Positions 5,573 through 12,244 of a DNA stretch of 12,468 nucleotides are shown in pieces. Both the position numbers and the translations under genes were made by a program. The notes beneath the pieces are model-generated. The model was given only the letters and a program-made list of their open reading frames with translations, was not told where the DNA came from and did no database searches. This stretch comes from UBA9676 sp035532275 (GTDB lineage: Bacteria; Actinomycetota; Actinomycetes; Streptosporangiales; Streptosporangiaceae), in assembly GCA_035532275.1 (NCBI GenBank), contig DATKRG010000033.1, positions 1 to 12,468 of the forward strand. Direction: 5' to 3'. How positions within the stretch are numbered: position 1 is the stretch's first letter; each line of letters begins with the position of its first letter.

Positions 5573-6412
5573 ATGGCCCTGCACCTTCCCAGCCCCCCGG
5601 TAAACGGGTTCCACATCGGCCCGGCGTTCATCCACTTCTACGGGCTGATGTACGTCATCGCGATCACCGCGGCGATCCTGATCACGCAGCGGCGCTGGAA
5701 GGCCCACGGCGGCGATCCCTCGCTGGTTGGCGATGTGGCGATGTGGGGCGTGCCGGCGGGCATCGTGGGCGGCAGGATCTATTTCGACATCACCACCCCC
5801 AAATACATCCCGCACCACTGGTATGGGATCTTCGCGGTCTGGGACGGCGGGCTGGGCATCTGGGGCGCGGTCGCGCTGGCCGCGGTGGTCGGTGCCTGGC
5901 GGGTCCGCCGCCGCGGCGCCGACGTCACGCAGTTCATGGACGCCGTCGCCCCCGCGCTGCTGGTCGCGCAGGCGATCGGCCGGGTCGGCAACTACTTCAA
6001 CCAGGAGCTGTTCGGCGGCCCGACCAGCTTGCCGTGGGGCCTGCAGATCGCCCCGGCGTTCCGGCCCGCGGGCTATGCCCGCTACTCCACCTTCCAGCCC
6101 ACGTTCCTGTATGAGCTGATCTTTGACCTCGCGCTGGCCGGGGTCCTGGTGTGGCTCGGGCACCATCGCCGCATCCAGCCCCCGGGGCTGTTCGCCCTCT
6201 ACGTCGCCGGGTACTCGGCGTTCCGGATCTTCGAGGAGTCACTGCGGGTCGACCCGTCCGAGCACTTCCTGGGCCTGCGGCTCAACATGTACGTCGCCTC
6301 AGCGCTCGCCCTGGCCGGCGCCGTGTGGTTCATCCGCACGCAGCACAGGCGGCAACAGGTCACGCCCGAGGCCGCGCCGGATACGATGACGGCCCCCGTC
6401 AGCGGCCCGTGA
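5573..6412 (+). CDS. lgt: Prolipoprotein diacylglyceryl transferase
   Basis: The 279-residue product transfers diacylglycerol from phosphatidylglycerol to the lipobox Cys of lipoprotein precursors in the cytoplasmic membrane. Visible signatures are the Lgt consensus GRVGNYFNQELFGG (136-149, Arg137 matching E. coli Arg143), QPTFLYE (175-181), and YSAFR (214-218, matching Tyr235/Arg239), followed by EESLRVD. E. coli His103 is Trp97 here (GGLGIWG), a form I recall as usual in actinobacteria. About seven membrane segments are expected, and the length is typical. The ATG at 5573 has AGGAG (5562-5566) at 6-nt spacing; a longer open frame upstream is a shadow of the permease gene. The gene follows the permease by 59 nt and overlaps the 3' end of the convergent GntR gene by 14 bp. 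A housekeeping lgt normally sits elsewhere, so this may be a paralogue. Confidence 0.93.
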   Translation: MALHLPSPPVNGFHIGPAFIHFYGLMYVIAITAAILITQRRWKAHGGDPSLVGDVAMWGVPAGIVGGRIYFDITTPKYIPHHWYGIFAVWDGGLGIWGAVALAAVVGAWRVRRRGADVTQFMDAVAPALLVAQAIGRVGNYFNQELFGGPTSLPWGLQIAPAFRPAGYARYSTFQPTFLYELIFDLALAGVLVWLGHHRRIQPPGLFALYVAGYSAFRIFEESLRVDPSEHFLGLRLNMYVASALALAGAVWFIRTQHRRQQVTPEAAPDTMTAPVSGP

Positions 6413-7205
6413 CCGGGCCGCCACGCGCTGCCGGGTCTCCCTGCCCGCCACCGGCGGCCGGCTCGAATCCGGCGCCCAGGTTCTGGGCGGACCACCGGGC
6501 GACGTAGGAGAACCGGTCGGCACGGACCAGGCCGTGGCGCCATTCCACCGGCGTCGCGTCACGCAAGGCCAGCCGTTCGATGGCCAGCGCTGGCGTGCGG
6601 GCGCGCAGGCCAAGCAGGTCGCGCTGCTCGCGGGTGGGCAGGACTGGGCGGAGCCGCTCCCACCCGGCGTTGGCCCGGACGCCGCACCGCACGTGCAGTT
6701 CGCGGTACAGGGCGGTACGGGTGAAGTCAACCTGCAGCAGCGGACGGGCCAGGGCGGCCGGAAGCCACGAGCAATCCAGCACGACCGGCTCACCGTCGGC
6801 CAGGCGCAGCCGCTCCAGGTACACCAGCGGCTCGTCCGGCGCACAGCCCAGCACCTTGGCGGCCTGTTCGTCGCGGCGCTCCTCCAGGTGCCGGACGACG
6901 CTGCGCTGCTCGAAACCCTGCGCCTCGACGGAACGGAACAGGCTGTAGAACGCGCCCAGCGGCTGCTCGATCACCCGCTCACGCACGAATGTGCCCCGGC
7001 CCCGGCCACGTTCGATGACTCCCTCGGCCTGCATCCGCCGGACCGCCTCCCGCACGGTGTGGCGGCTGACACCGTACTGGGCCCTGAGCTCCTCGTCCCC
7101 GGGGAAATGCGACCGGAACTCGCCCTGAGCGAGTCGGCGCCGCAGGTCAGCCAGCACCTGAGCCCACAGCGGCAGCGCACTGTCCCGGTCCACGATCACG
7201 CCCAC
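6399..7205 (-). CDS. GntR-family (HutC/UTRA type) transcriptional repressor
   Basis: From the GTG at 7205 the product has 268 residues. Residues 11-75 form the GntR winged helix (LPLWAQVLADLRRRLAQGEF, then LRAQYGVSRHTVREAVRRM as helix-turn-helix, then GVIERGRGRGTFV as wing). Residues 95-240 match a UTRA ligand-binding domain: YSLFRSVEAQGF, LVYLERLRLADGEPVVLD, LAIERLALRDATPVEW. It probably represses the divergent MFS transporter, with release by an unknown small molecule, possibly the transported drug. The frame stays open further upstream to 7355, but that part overlaps the intergenic palindrome and has no domain similarity. Starts at 7199 or 7193 (both GTG) are also possible. GGGAG lies about 10 nt upstream of 7205. 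Confidence 0.9.
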   Translation of the reverse strand: MGVIVDRDSALPLWAQVLADLRRRLAQGEFRSHFPGDEELRAQYGVSRHTVREAVRRMQAEGVIERGRGRGTFVRERVIEQPLGAFYSLFRSVEAQGFEQRSVVRHLEERRDEQAAKVLGCAPDEPLVYLERLRLADGEPVVLDCSWLPAALARPLLQVDFTRTALYRELHVRCGVRANAGWERLRPVLPTREQRDLLGLRARTPALAIERLALRDATPVEWRHGLVRADRFSYVARWSAQNLGAGFEPAAGGGQGDPAARGGPVTGR

Positions 7206-7287
7206 CAGTATGCGGCGCTCCCAGCGGAAGAGGAACGATCCGCCGTTGATACCTCCCCCTGCCGGTGAGCCGGCTATAGGGAAGATA

Positions 7288-7299
7288 ATGTACGTACAT
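7288..7299. promoter_or_regulatory. Candidate GntR operator, perfect 12-bp palindrome
   Basis: ATGTACGTACAT is fully self-complementary and sits in the only intergenic space between the divergent GntR and MFS genes. It overlaps a plus-strand -10-like GATAAT (7284-7289) and is next to a minus-strand TATAGC. GntR/HutC sites typically show GT..AC symmetry, so binding by the adjacent regulator and control of both genes is likely. Confidence 0.65.
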
Positions 7300-7346
7300 C
7301 CGGAGTTTTTCCTGCGCCCGGATCTGCCCGTACTGGAAGGAGCGCC

Positions 7347-7445
7347 GTGCAGCACGCCGACCAGACGGTGGGCGTCCCCCGGCTGCCTGCGAGCACCGCC
7401 GCCGCGGGCCGCCCGGTCCCCGTTCCTGCTGGAGCGGCCCGTTGA
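7347..7445 (+). CDS. Short leader ORF coupled to the MFS gene
   Basis: A 32-codon frame starts at GTG 7347, preceded by GGAAGGAG (7335-7342), a much better ribosome-binding site than that of the transporter. It ends with TGA at 7443-7445, which overlaps the transporter's TTG start (7442-7444) as TTGA. The peptide begins VQHADQTVGVPRL and ends rich in Ala, Pro, Val and Gly, with no recognisable domain. The most likely role is a leader whose translation opens or feeds the transporter start. Alternatively it is a chance frame, or the true transporter start was misjudged. No attenuator structure is obvious. Confidence 0.45.
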   Translation: MQHADQTVGVPRLPASTAAAGRPVPVPAGAAR

Positions 7446-8923
7446 GCACCCCGCACCCGCCAGCCGAGGCGCCAGCGCGCGGCTTGCTCCGGCTCCTGGC
7501 CGAGCCGCCGAGGCCCGCCGCGGTCCGCAACTCTCCCAAGGCGCCGTGGCTGGTGGTCGCCGCCGTCTGCATCGGGGCGTTCATGGGCCAGCTGGACGCC
7601 AGCATCGTCACTCTCGCCTTTCCCACCCTGCGGCATGACTTCAGTGCGCCGCTGGCCAGCGTCCAATGGGTTGGGCAAGCCTACCTGCTGGTGCTCATCG
7701 GGCTGCTCACCGCAGTCGGGCGCTACGCCGACATGGCCGGCCGCAAACTCCTCTACACCTACGGCTTCGTGATCTTCATCATCGGCTCCTCGCTATGCGG
7801 CCTCGCACCCAGCCTGCCCGCCCTGGTCGGGTTCCGGGTGCTCCAGGGAGTCGGCGCGGCCATGCTGCAGGCCAACAGCGTCGCCATCATCGCCGGGGCG
7901 GTTCCCAGAGAACGGCTGGGCCGGGCCATCGGCGTCCAGGGCGGCGCCCAGGCACTTGGCCTCGCCCTGGGCCCGGCAGCGGGTGGCTTGCTGATCAGCC
8001 TGGGCGGCTGGCGGCTCATCTTCTTCGTCAACGTCCCTGTAGGCCTGATCGGCACCGTGCTGGCCTGGTTCCTCATCCCCCGCAGCCGGCACCTCGCCGC
8101 CCGGGCCCGGTTCGACTGGGCGGGGCTTGGCATCTTCCTGCCCGCCACCTGTGCCCTGCTGCTCGCTATCTCCTACGGCGACCATGACGGCTGGGCCTCG
8201 CTGCCCATCACCGGCGGCTTCACTGTGGCGGTGCTGCTCCTGGCTGCCTTCATCGTTCGCGAGCGCCGGGCACCCGCCCCCATGCTCGACCTCAGCCTGC
8301 TCCGCCGCGTCCCGTTCACCGCGGGCATCGCTAGCGGGCTGCTGTCCTACCTGGTCCTGTTCGGAATCCTCACCGTGGTGCCGTTCTACCTGGAAATCGC
8401 CCTGCACGCCCCCCCTGCCAGCGCCGGCTTGCAGCTGCTCGTCGTTCCGCTCGGCGTCGGGCTGACCGCCCCCATCGCCGGGCGCCTGGCTGACCGGGTC
8501 GGCGCCCGCCCGCTCACCGTCGGCGGTATGACTGTCACCGCACTCATGCTCATCGTCACCACCCTTGTGCACGCGCACCCCATGGTCTTCCTGCTGGCGC
8601 TCGCCGCGGCCGGGATCGGGCTGGGGGCGTTTACCCCGCCCAACAACGCCGCCATCATGGGCGCCGCCCCGCCGCACCAGACGGGCATGGCCAGCGGCAT
8701 CCTCAACATGACCCGCGGCCTGGGCACCTCGCTCGGCCTGGCCCTGGCCGGACTCGCCTATACCATCGGCGCCAGCGCTGGCGAGGCCACACCCGCTGGC
8801 GCCGCGGCTGGCTATGACAACGCCGCCCTGCTCCTCGCTGCCCTCGCTGCCCTCGCCGCGGTCATCGCCGCTTTCCGCGGCAAGACACAGCTCACTCACG
8901 ACCCAACCCTGACGGCCGAGTAG
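7442..8923 (+). CDS. MFS multidrug efflux transporter, DHA2 (EmrB/QacA) family
   Basis: The 493-residue protein has the features of 14-segment drug/proton antiporters. These are GQLDASIVTLAFPTL in the first membrane segment, motif A as GRYADMAGRKLLYT after segment 2, the antiporter motif C LALGPAAGGLL in segment 5, and a second motif A-like GRLADRVGARPL in the C-terminal half. It would export hydrophobic drugs using the proton gradient. The first 33 residues are hydrophilic and Pro/Ala-rich. The only sensible start is TTG 7442, with GGAG at 7431-7434; it overlaps the stop of the leader ORF at 7347-7445. The divergent GntR repressor is its likely controller. Substrate unknown. Confidence 0.93.
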   Translation: MSTPHPPAEAPARGLLRLLAEPPRPAAVRNSPKAPWLVVAAVCIGAFMGQLDASIVTLAFPTLRHDFSAPLASVQWVGQAYLLVLIGLLTAVGRYADMAGRKLLYTYGFVIFIIGSSLCGLAPSLPALVGFRVLQGVGAAMLQANSVAIIAGAVPRERLGRAIGVQGGAQALGLALGPAAGGLLISLGGWRLIFFVNVPVGLIGTVLAWFLIPRSRHLAARARFDWAGLGIFLPATCALLLAISYGDHDGWASLPITGGFTVAVLLLAAFIVRERRAPAPMLDLSLLRRVPFTAGIASGLLSYLVLFGILTVVPFYLEIALHAPPASAGLQLLVVPLGVGLTAPIAGRLADRVGARPLTVGGMTVTALMLIVTTLVHAHPMVFLLALAAAGIGLGAFTPPNNAAIMGAAPPHQTGMASGILNMTRGLGTSLGLALAGLAYTIGASAGEATPAGAAAGYDNAALLLAALAALAAVIAAFRGKTQLTHDPTLTAE

Positions 8924-8940
8924 GTCGCCTGGGGCAGAAG

Positions 8941-8962
8941 GCGCCGGGTTTGGCCCGGACGC
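8941..8962 (+). terminator. Terminator-like hairpin after the MFS gene
   Basis: CCGGG (8944-8948) and CCCGG (8954-8958) enclose a 5-nt loop TTTGG. The stem extends by GCG (8941-8943) with CGC (8960-8962) across a bulged A. It lies 18 nt after the transporter stop. No T-run, as usual in high-GC genomes. Confidence 0.5.
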
Positions 8963-8986
8963 TGGTCCAGGCCGGGCGTGTCTTCG

Positions 8987-8992
8987 TAGCAT
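8987..8992 (+). promoter_or_regulatory. -10 box suggesting a leaderless transcript
   Basis: TAGCAT fits the actinobacterial TANNNT -10 pattern and is followed after 7 nt by an in-frame GTG (9000-9002), the usual geometry for leaderless mRNAs. The ATG at 8991 lies inside this box. No ribosome-binding site precedes either codon, and I found no clear -35. Confidence 0.4.
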
Positions 8993-10571
8993 GATCGGTG
9001 TGGAAGCGGACGATCAGGATTCGGGGCTGCGGCTGGCAGAGCTGGTGGCCGCTTTCTCGCTGGCCACCGACCTGGGGATGGGCCAGCCGATGGAGCACGT
9101 CTTGCGGTCCTGGCTGATTGCCGTGCGCCTGGGGGAGCGCCTGGATCTGGGGGCCGAGGCGCGGGCGTCGCTGTATTACGTGATGGTGCTGGCGTGGGTG
9201 GGCTGTGTGGCCGATACCGCAGAAGTGGCGGCCTGGTTCGGCGATGACATCGCCTTCCGGAACGACAGCTATCGTGTCGATCTGGCTGGGCTTCCCTTGA
9301 TGGGGTTCGCGCTGAGCCATGCCGGGGCGGGAACCCCGTTCCTGCACCGGCTCCGCCTGGCCACCAACCTGGTCCTGACCGGGGGCCGGGCGGTGGAGCG
9401 GGGGCTGATGTCGCACTGCCTGACCACGACTCAGATGGCCGAACGGCTCGGGCTCACCGCCGAGGTGTGCGATCCGCTGCGGCAGGTCTTCACGCGCTGG
9501 GACGCCAAGGGAGTCCCCGACGGCGTCGGTGGCGAGGAGATCGCGCGTACGGTGCGGCTGTTCCACCTCGCCGACACCGTCGAGGTGTTCCACCAGGCGG
9601 GCGGCGTCGACGCCGCCGTCGAAGTGGCCCGGGCACGGCGGGGCAAGCACTTCGATCCCGAGGTGGTGGACCTGTTCTGCCAGGCGGCCCGCGATGTGCT
9701 CGCAGACATGGACGCCGTGGCCGAGTTCGGGGCGCTGATCGAGACCGAGCCGGGGCTGCACCGCTACCTGAGCGAACGTGAGCTCGACGCGGCTTTGGAG
9801 GCGGTGGCCGATTTCACCGATTTGCGGTCCCCGTCCCGGGCGGGTCACTCCCGCGGGGTGGCCCACCTGGCCGCCACAGCTGCCGGGCTGTGCGGACTGC
9901 CTAGCGGGGAGATCGTGACCCTGCGACGCGCCGCGCTGGTCCACGACGTCGGCATGCACGGGGTACCAGCGTCGATCCTCGACAAGCCCGGGCCCCTGAC
10001 CGGCCCCGAGTCGGAGCGGATGCAGCTGCGCTCCTACTGGACCGCGCGGGTCCTGGCCCGTCCCCCGGCTTTGGCCCGCATCGGCGCGATCGCCTCGCTC
10101 GCCAACGAGCGCCTCGACGGGTCCGGCTACCACCGGGGCCTGTCCGGCGCGGCGATCCCGGCGGCCGGCCGGATCCTCGCCGCCGCCGACGCCTGCCATG
10201 CCATGAGCGAGCCCCGGCCGCACCGGCGAGCCCTGTCGCTCAAACAGATCGCTGACGAACTGCGGCGCGAAGTCCGGTCGGGCCGCCTGGCCGCCGACGC
10301 CGTGGATGCCGTGCTTGCCGCCGCCGGGCAACGGGCCAAACGGCGCGCCGGGCCCGCCGGGCTCACCCCCCGCGAGATCGAGGTCCTGTCCCTCATCGCC
10401 CGTGGCGCATCCACCCGGCAGGTCGCCCGCACGCTGGGCATCACGGCCAAGACCGCAGGGACCCACATCGAGCGCATCTACACCAAGACCGGAGCCTCGA
10501 CCCGCTCCACCGCCACGCTGTTCGCCATGCAGCACGGCCTGCTCGACAGCCTCGACCCCCTCGATTTGTAG
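8991..10571 (+). CDS. Tandem HD-GYP-like domains fused to LuxR-type HTH regulator
   Basis: The 526-residue product has three parts. Residues about 15-230 resemble an HD-GYP domain that lost its HD pair (LAWVGC where ..HD.G is expected) but keeps the C-terminal half: RWDAKGVPDG (169-178), LADTVEVFHQAGG, HFDPEVVDLF. Residues 262-405 form a second HD-GYP-like domain with ALVHDVG (His318-Asp319) and LDGSGYHRG (375-383, GYP changed to GYH). Residues 457-520 are a LuxR-type helix-turn-helix (LTPREIEVLSLIARGASTRQ). HD-GYP proteins hydrolyse cyclic di-GMP; here the second domain may bind or cleave a nucleotide and control DNA binding. There is no receiver domain. The start is ATG 8991 or, if leaderless, GTG 9000. 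It is flanked by hairpins and probably monocistronic. Target genes are unknown. Confidence 0.88.
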   Translation: MIGVEADDQDSGLRLAELVAAFSLATDLGMGQPMEHVLRSWLIAVRLGERLDLGAEARASLYYVMVLAWVGCVADTAEVAAWFGDDIAFRNDSYRVDLAGLPLMGFALSHAGAGTPFLHRLRLATNLVLTGGRAVERGLMSHCLTTTQMAERLGLTAEVCDPLRQVFTRWDAKGVPDGVGGEEIARTVRLFHLADTVEVFHQAGGVDAAVEVARARRGKHFDPEVVDLFCQAARDVLADMDAVAEFGALIETEPGLHRYLSERELDAALEAVADFTDLRSPSRAGHSRGVAHLAATAAGLCGLPSGEIVTLRRAALVHDVGMHGVPASILDKPGPLTGPESERMQLRSYWTARVLARPPALARIGAIASLANERLDGSGYHRGLSGAAIPAAGRILAAADACHAMSEPRPHRRALSLKQIADELRREVRSGRLAADAVDAVLAAAGQRAKRRAGPAGLTPREIEVLSLIARGASTRQVARTLGITAKTAGTHIERIYTKTGASTRSTATLFAMQHGLLDSLDPLDL

Positions 10572-10622
10572 GGAGAACACCCGACGACGCCGGACGCCGC
10601 CATGCCTAACGTGCTGCTTACA

Positions 10623-10637
10623 GGGCCAACCCGGCCC
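10623..10637 (+). terminator. Weak hairpin after the HD-GYP/LuxR gene
   Basis: GGGCC (10623-10627) and GGCCC (10633-10637) form a 5-bp stem with loop AACCC, 52 nt after the stop codon and just ahead of the DsrE ribosome-binding site. It might be a terminator or an element in the DsrE leader; evidence is slight. Confidence 0.25.
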
Positions 10638-10657
10638 ACGCACAAGGAGGCACGTCT

Positions 10658-11023
10658 ATGCCAGGCAAGGCCGTCATCAGTATGACCACCGGGCTTGAGG
10701 ACCCCGAGAAGGTCACCGTCGCATTCCTCGTCGCCGTTGGCGCGGCCGAGTCCGGTCGCCCGACGCTGATGTTCCTCGCCAAAGAGGCCGTCCGGCTTGC
10801 CACCAACGGCACCGCCACCGGCGTCGCCTGCGAGGGCTGCCCACCGCTCGCTGACCTGGCCAAGCGCTACGAGGCGGCCGGCGGCCGGTACTACGTCTGC
10901 CCGATCTGCTTCAACGCCAAGAAGCTCAGCCAGGAATCACTGATCAACGGCGCCGAGCTCCAGGGCACGGCCCCGCTGTGGGCGTGGATCGGCGACGAGG
11001 CCGCCACCACCTTCAGCTACTGA
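10658..11023 (+). CDS. DsrE-family sulfur-relay protein
   Basis: The 121-residue protein matches the DsrE/DsrF-like fold: an N-terminal strand KAVISMTTGLEDPEKVTVAFLVAVGAAESG, the central FLAKEAVRLA, and a Cys-containing loop YYVCPICFNAKKL. It has four cysteines in two CXXC pairs, Cys58/Cys61 (CEGC) and Cys81/Cys84 (CPIC). In DsrE/TusD relatives a Cys at about the second position carries persulfide sulfur between donor and acceptor proteins. The ATG at 10658 has a near-perfect AAGGAGG (10644-10650) at 7-nt spacing, suggesting strong expression. A large hairpin follows. It is 4 kb from the rhodanese operon and has no ATACCC palindrome upstream, so it is probably regulated separately. Confidence 0.85.
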   Translation: MPGKAVISMTTGLEDPEKVTVAFLVAVGAAESGRPTLMFLAKEAVRLATNGTATGVACEGCPPLADLAKRYEAAGGRYYVCPICFNAKKLSQESLINGAELQGTAPLWAWIGDEAATTFSY

Positions 11024-11042
11024 TCCCCGGCGGCCAGCCCGG

Positions 11043-11085
11043 CCGCGCACGACATTCGCCCCGGGCACCGGGCGAGCGTGCGCGG
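11043..11085 (+). terminator. Strong two-part hairpin terminator after DsrE gene
   Basis: CCGCGCACG (11043-11051) pairs with CGTGCGCGG (11077-11085) over 9 bp. Inside it TCGCCC (11056-11061) pairs with GGGCGA (11070-11075) around an 8-nt loop. It lies 19 nt after the DsrE stop. No T-run. It separates the DsrE gene from the next gene. Confidence 0.6.
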
Positions 11086-11134
11086 TGCAGTGCGGCCCCA
11101 GACATCGATTCAACAGCAATGAACGGAGATGACC

Positions 11135-11551
11135 ATGCACGTGGATGATCTAGCAGCTGTAGCGGTCGCGACCGCCCAGGATCTCGAGGACAGGTTCGGC
11201 GCGGCGCTCGCCGCCAAGGACGCGGCCGCGCTGCGTGCCATGTTCGATGACGAGGTCGACTTCCGTGCCATGACGCCCGACCACATCTGGGAAGCACAGA
11301 CGCCCACGGCGGTGATCGACGATGTGATCTTGGGCACGTGGTTCGCGTCCTGCGGCACCATGGAACTGGTCGAGACGGCCGACACCGGCATGGTCGGGGA
11401 CCGCCATAGCTTCAGCTACCGGCTCCAGGGGACGAACGGCGATGGCAGGTTCGTCATCGAGCAGCGAGCCTATTACGACATCGCTCAAGGCAGGATCACG
11501 TGGATGCGCGTGCTCTGCTCCGGCTTCCAGCCCCTCACCGGCCACCCGTGA
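11135..11551 (+). CDS. NTF2/SnoaL-like fold protein
   Basis: The 138-residue product has the alpha-plus-beta cone pattern of the NTF2/SnoaL group: helices LEDRFGAALAAKDAAALRAMF, then DDEVDFRAMTPDHIWEAQTP, and later strands HSFSYRLQGTNGDGRFVIEQRAYYDIAQGRITWMRVLCSG. Such proteins are small cyclases, isomerases or binding proteins, and the sequence does not reveal the ligand. CGGAG (11124-11128) abuts an ATG at 11129 but is correctly spaced for the second ATG at 11135, which I chose. The gene stands alone between the DsrE terminator and a 15-bp stem-loop. Confidence 0.8.
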   Translation: MHVDDLAAVAVATAQDLEDRFGAALAAKDAAALRAMFDDEVDFRAMTPDHIWEAQTPTAVIDDVILGTWFASCGTMELVETADTGMVGDRHSFSYRLQGTNGDGRFVIEQRAYYDIAQGRITWMRVLCSGFQPLTGHP

Positions 11552-11563
11552 CCCAGGCCTGCT

Positions 11564-11598
11564 ACAGCTGGTCCTCGGCGTGACCGAGGACCAGCTGT
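11564..11598. terminator. Bidirectional terminator, 15-bp perfect stem
   Basis: ACAGCTGGTCCTCGG (11564-11578) and CCGAGGACCAGCTGT (11584-11598) are perfect inverted copies around the 5-nt loop CGTGA. It lies 13 nt after the SnoaL-like stop and 50 nt beyond the stop of the convergent cation transporter, so it can serve both. It is the strongest hairpin I found in the window. Confidence 0.8.
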
Positions 11599-11647
11599 GC
11601 GCGGCACACGAGCGGGACCCGGCGATCGAGTGGGCCGAGGGCGCGCA

Positions 11648-12244
11648 TCAGTCGTCGTCGCGCCAGGCTTCGAGGCCTTCTTTGACCGCGAGTGCGGCGA
11701 TGACGAGTGCGGCGAGGGGGTCGGCCCACCACCAGCCGAGAGCGGTGTTCAGGCCGAGGCCGGCCAGGGTGGCGGCGGAGGTGTAGGCGCAGAATGCGGT
11801 TTCGGCGGATTCGGCGATGAGGGTGCGGTTGCCCAGAGCCTGGCCGGTGCGGCGTTTGGCGATCGCCAGTGCCGGCATGACGATCAGGGCGGCGGCGGTG
11901 ATGGCCAGGCCCGGGACGGATTCTCCGGGACGGGCGTGGGTGACCAGATCGTGGATGCTCTCGATGGTGAGGTAGGCCGCGAGGGCGAAGAAGGTGACCC
12001 CGATCAGGCGGACGGCGCGGGTCTCCCGGGCCTCGCCTTCGCCGCGCAGCTGCCAGATGACGATGGCGGCGGCGAAGAACTCGATCACCGAGTCCAGGCC
12101 GAAGCCGGTCAGGGCGATCGAGGAGGCGGCCAGCCCAGCGGTGATGGCGATGGCGGCTTCGGCTGCCATCCAGGCCATGCTGGCATATTCGAGCGCGAAG
12201 CCGCGGCGCCGCAGCCTGGCCAGCTGGGCAGGTGGGGCGGTCAT
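11648..12244 (-). CDS. Short CDF-like cation transporter lacking the C-terminal domain
   Basis: From the ATG at 12244 the product has 198 residues with about six hydrophobic segments. SIALTGFGLDSVIEFFAAAIV (42-62) and LIAESAETAFCAYTSAATLAGL (142-163) correspond to the metal-site helices 2 and 5 of cation diffusion facilitators, with Asp51, Glu145 and Glu148 as candidate ligands instead of the usual HXXXD. It ends with WWWADPLAALVIAALAVKEGLEAWRDDD and lacks the cytoplasmic domain of full-length (about 300-residue) CDF proteins. It probably exports a divalent metal. Its ATG overlaps the stop codon of the upstream metal sensor (ATGA), so the two are translationally coupled. An upstream extension of the frame overlaps the sensor gene and was not used. 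Confidence 0.85.
   Translation of the reverse strand: MTAPPAQLARLRRRGFALEYASMAWMAAEAAIAITAGLAASSIALTGFGLDSVIEFFAAAIVIWQLRGEGEARETRAVRLIGVTFFALAAYLTIESIHDLVTHARPGESVPGLAITAAALIVMPALAIAKRRTGQALGNRTLIAESAETAFCAYTSAATLAGLGLNTALGWWWADPLAALVIAALAVKEGLEAWRDDD

Noticed and set aside
7793..8992. 399-codon minus-strand frame opposite the MFS gene
   Set aside because: It consists of Gly/Glu/Asp/Gln-rich sequence with no motif, mirroring the codon structure of the transporter.
8892..10643. 583-codon minus-strand open frame opposite the HD-GYP/LuxR gene
   Set aside because: It is the antisense reading of a clearly recognisable gene, with low-complexity Gly/Arg/Gln-rich composition and no domain. Long antisense frames are expected at this GC content.
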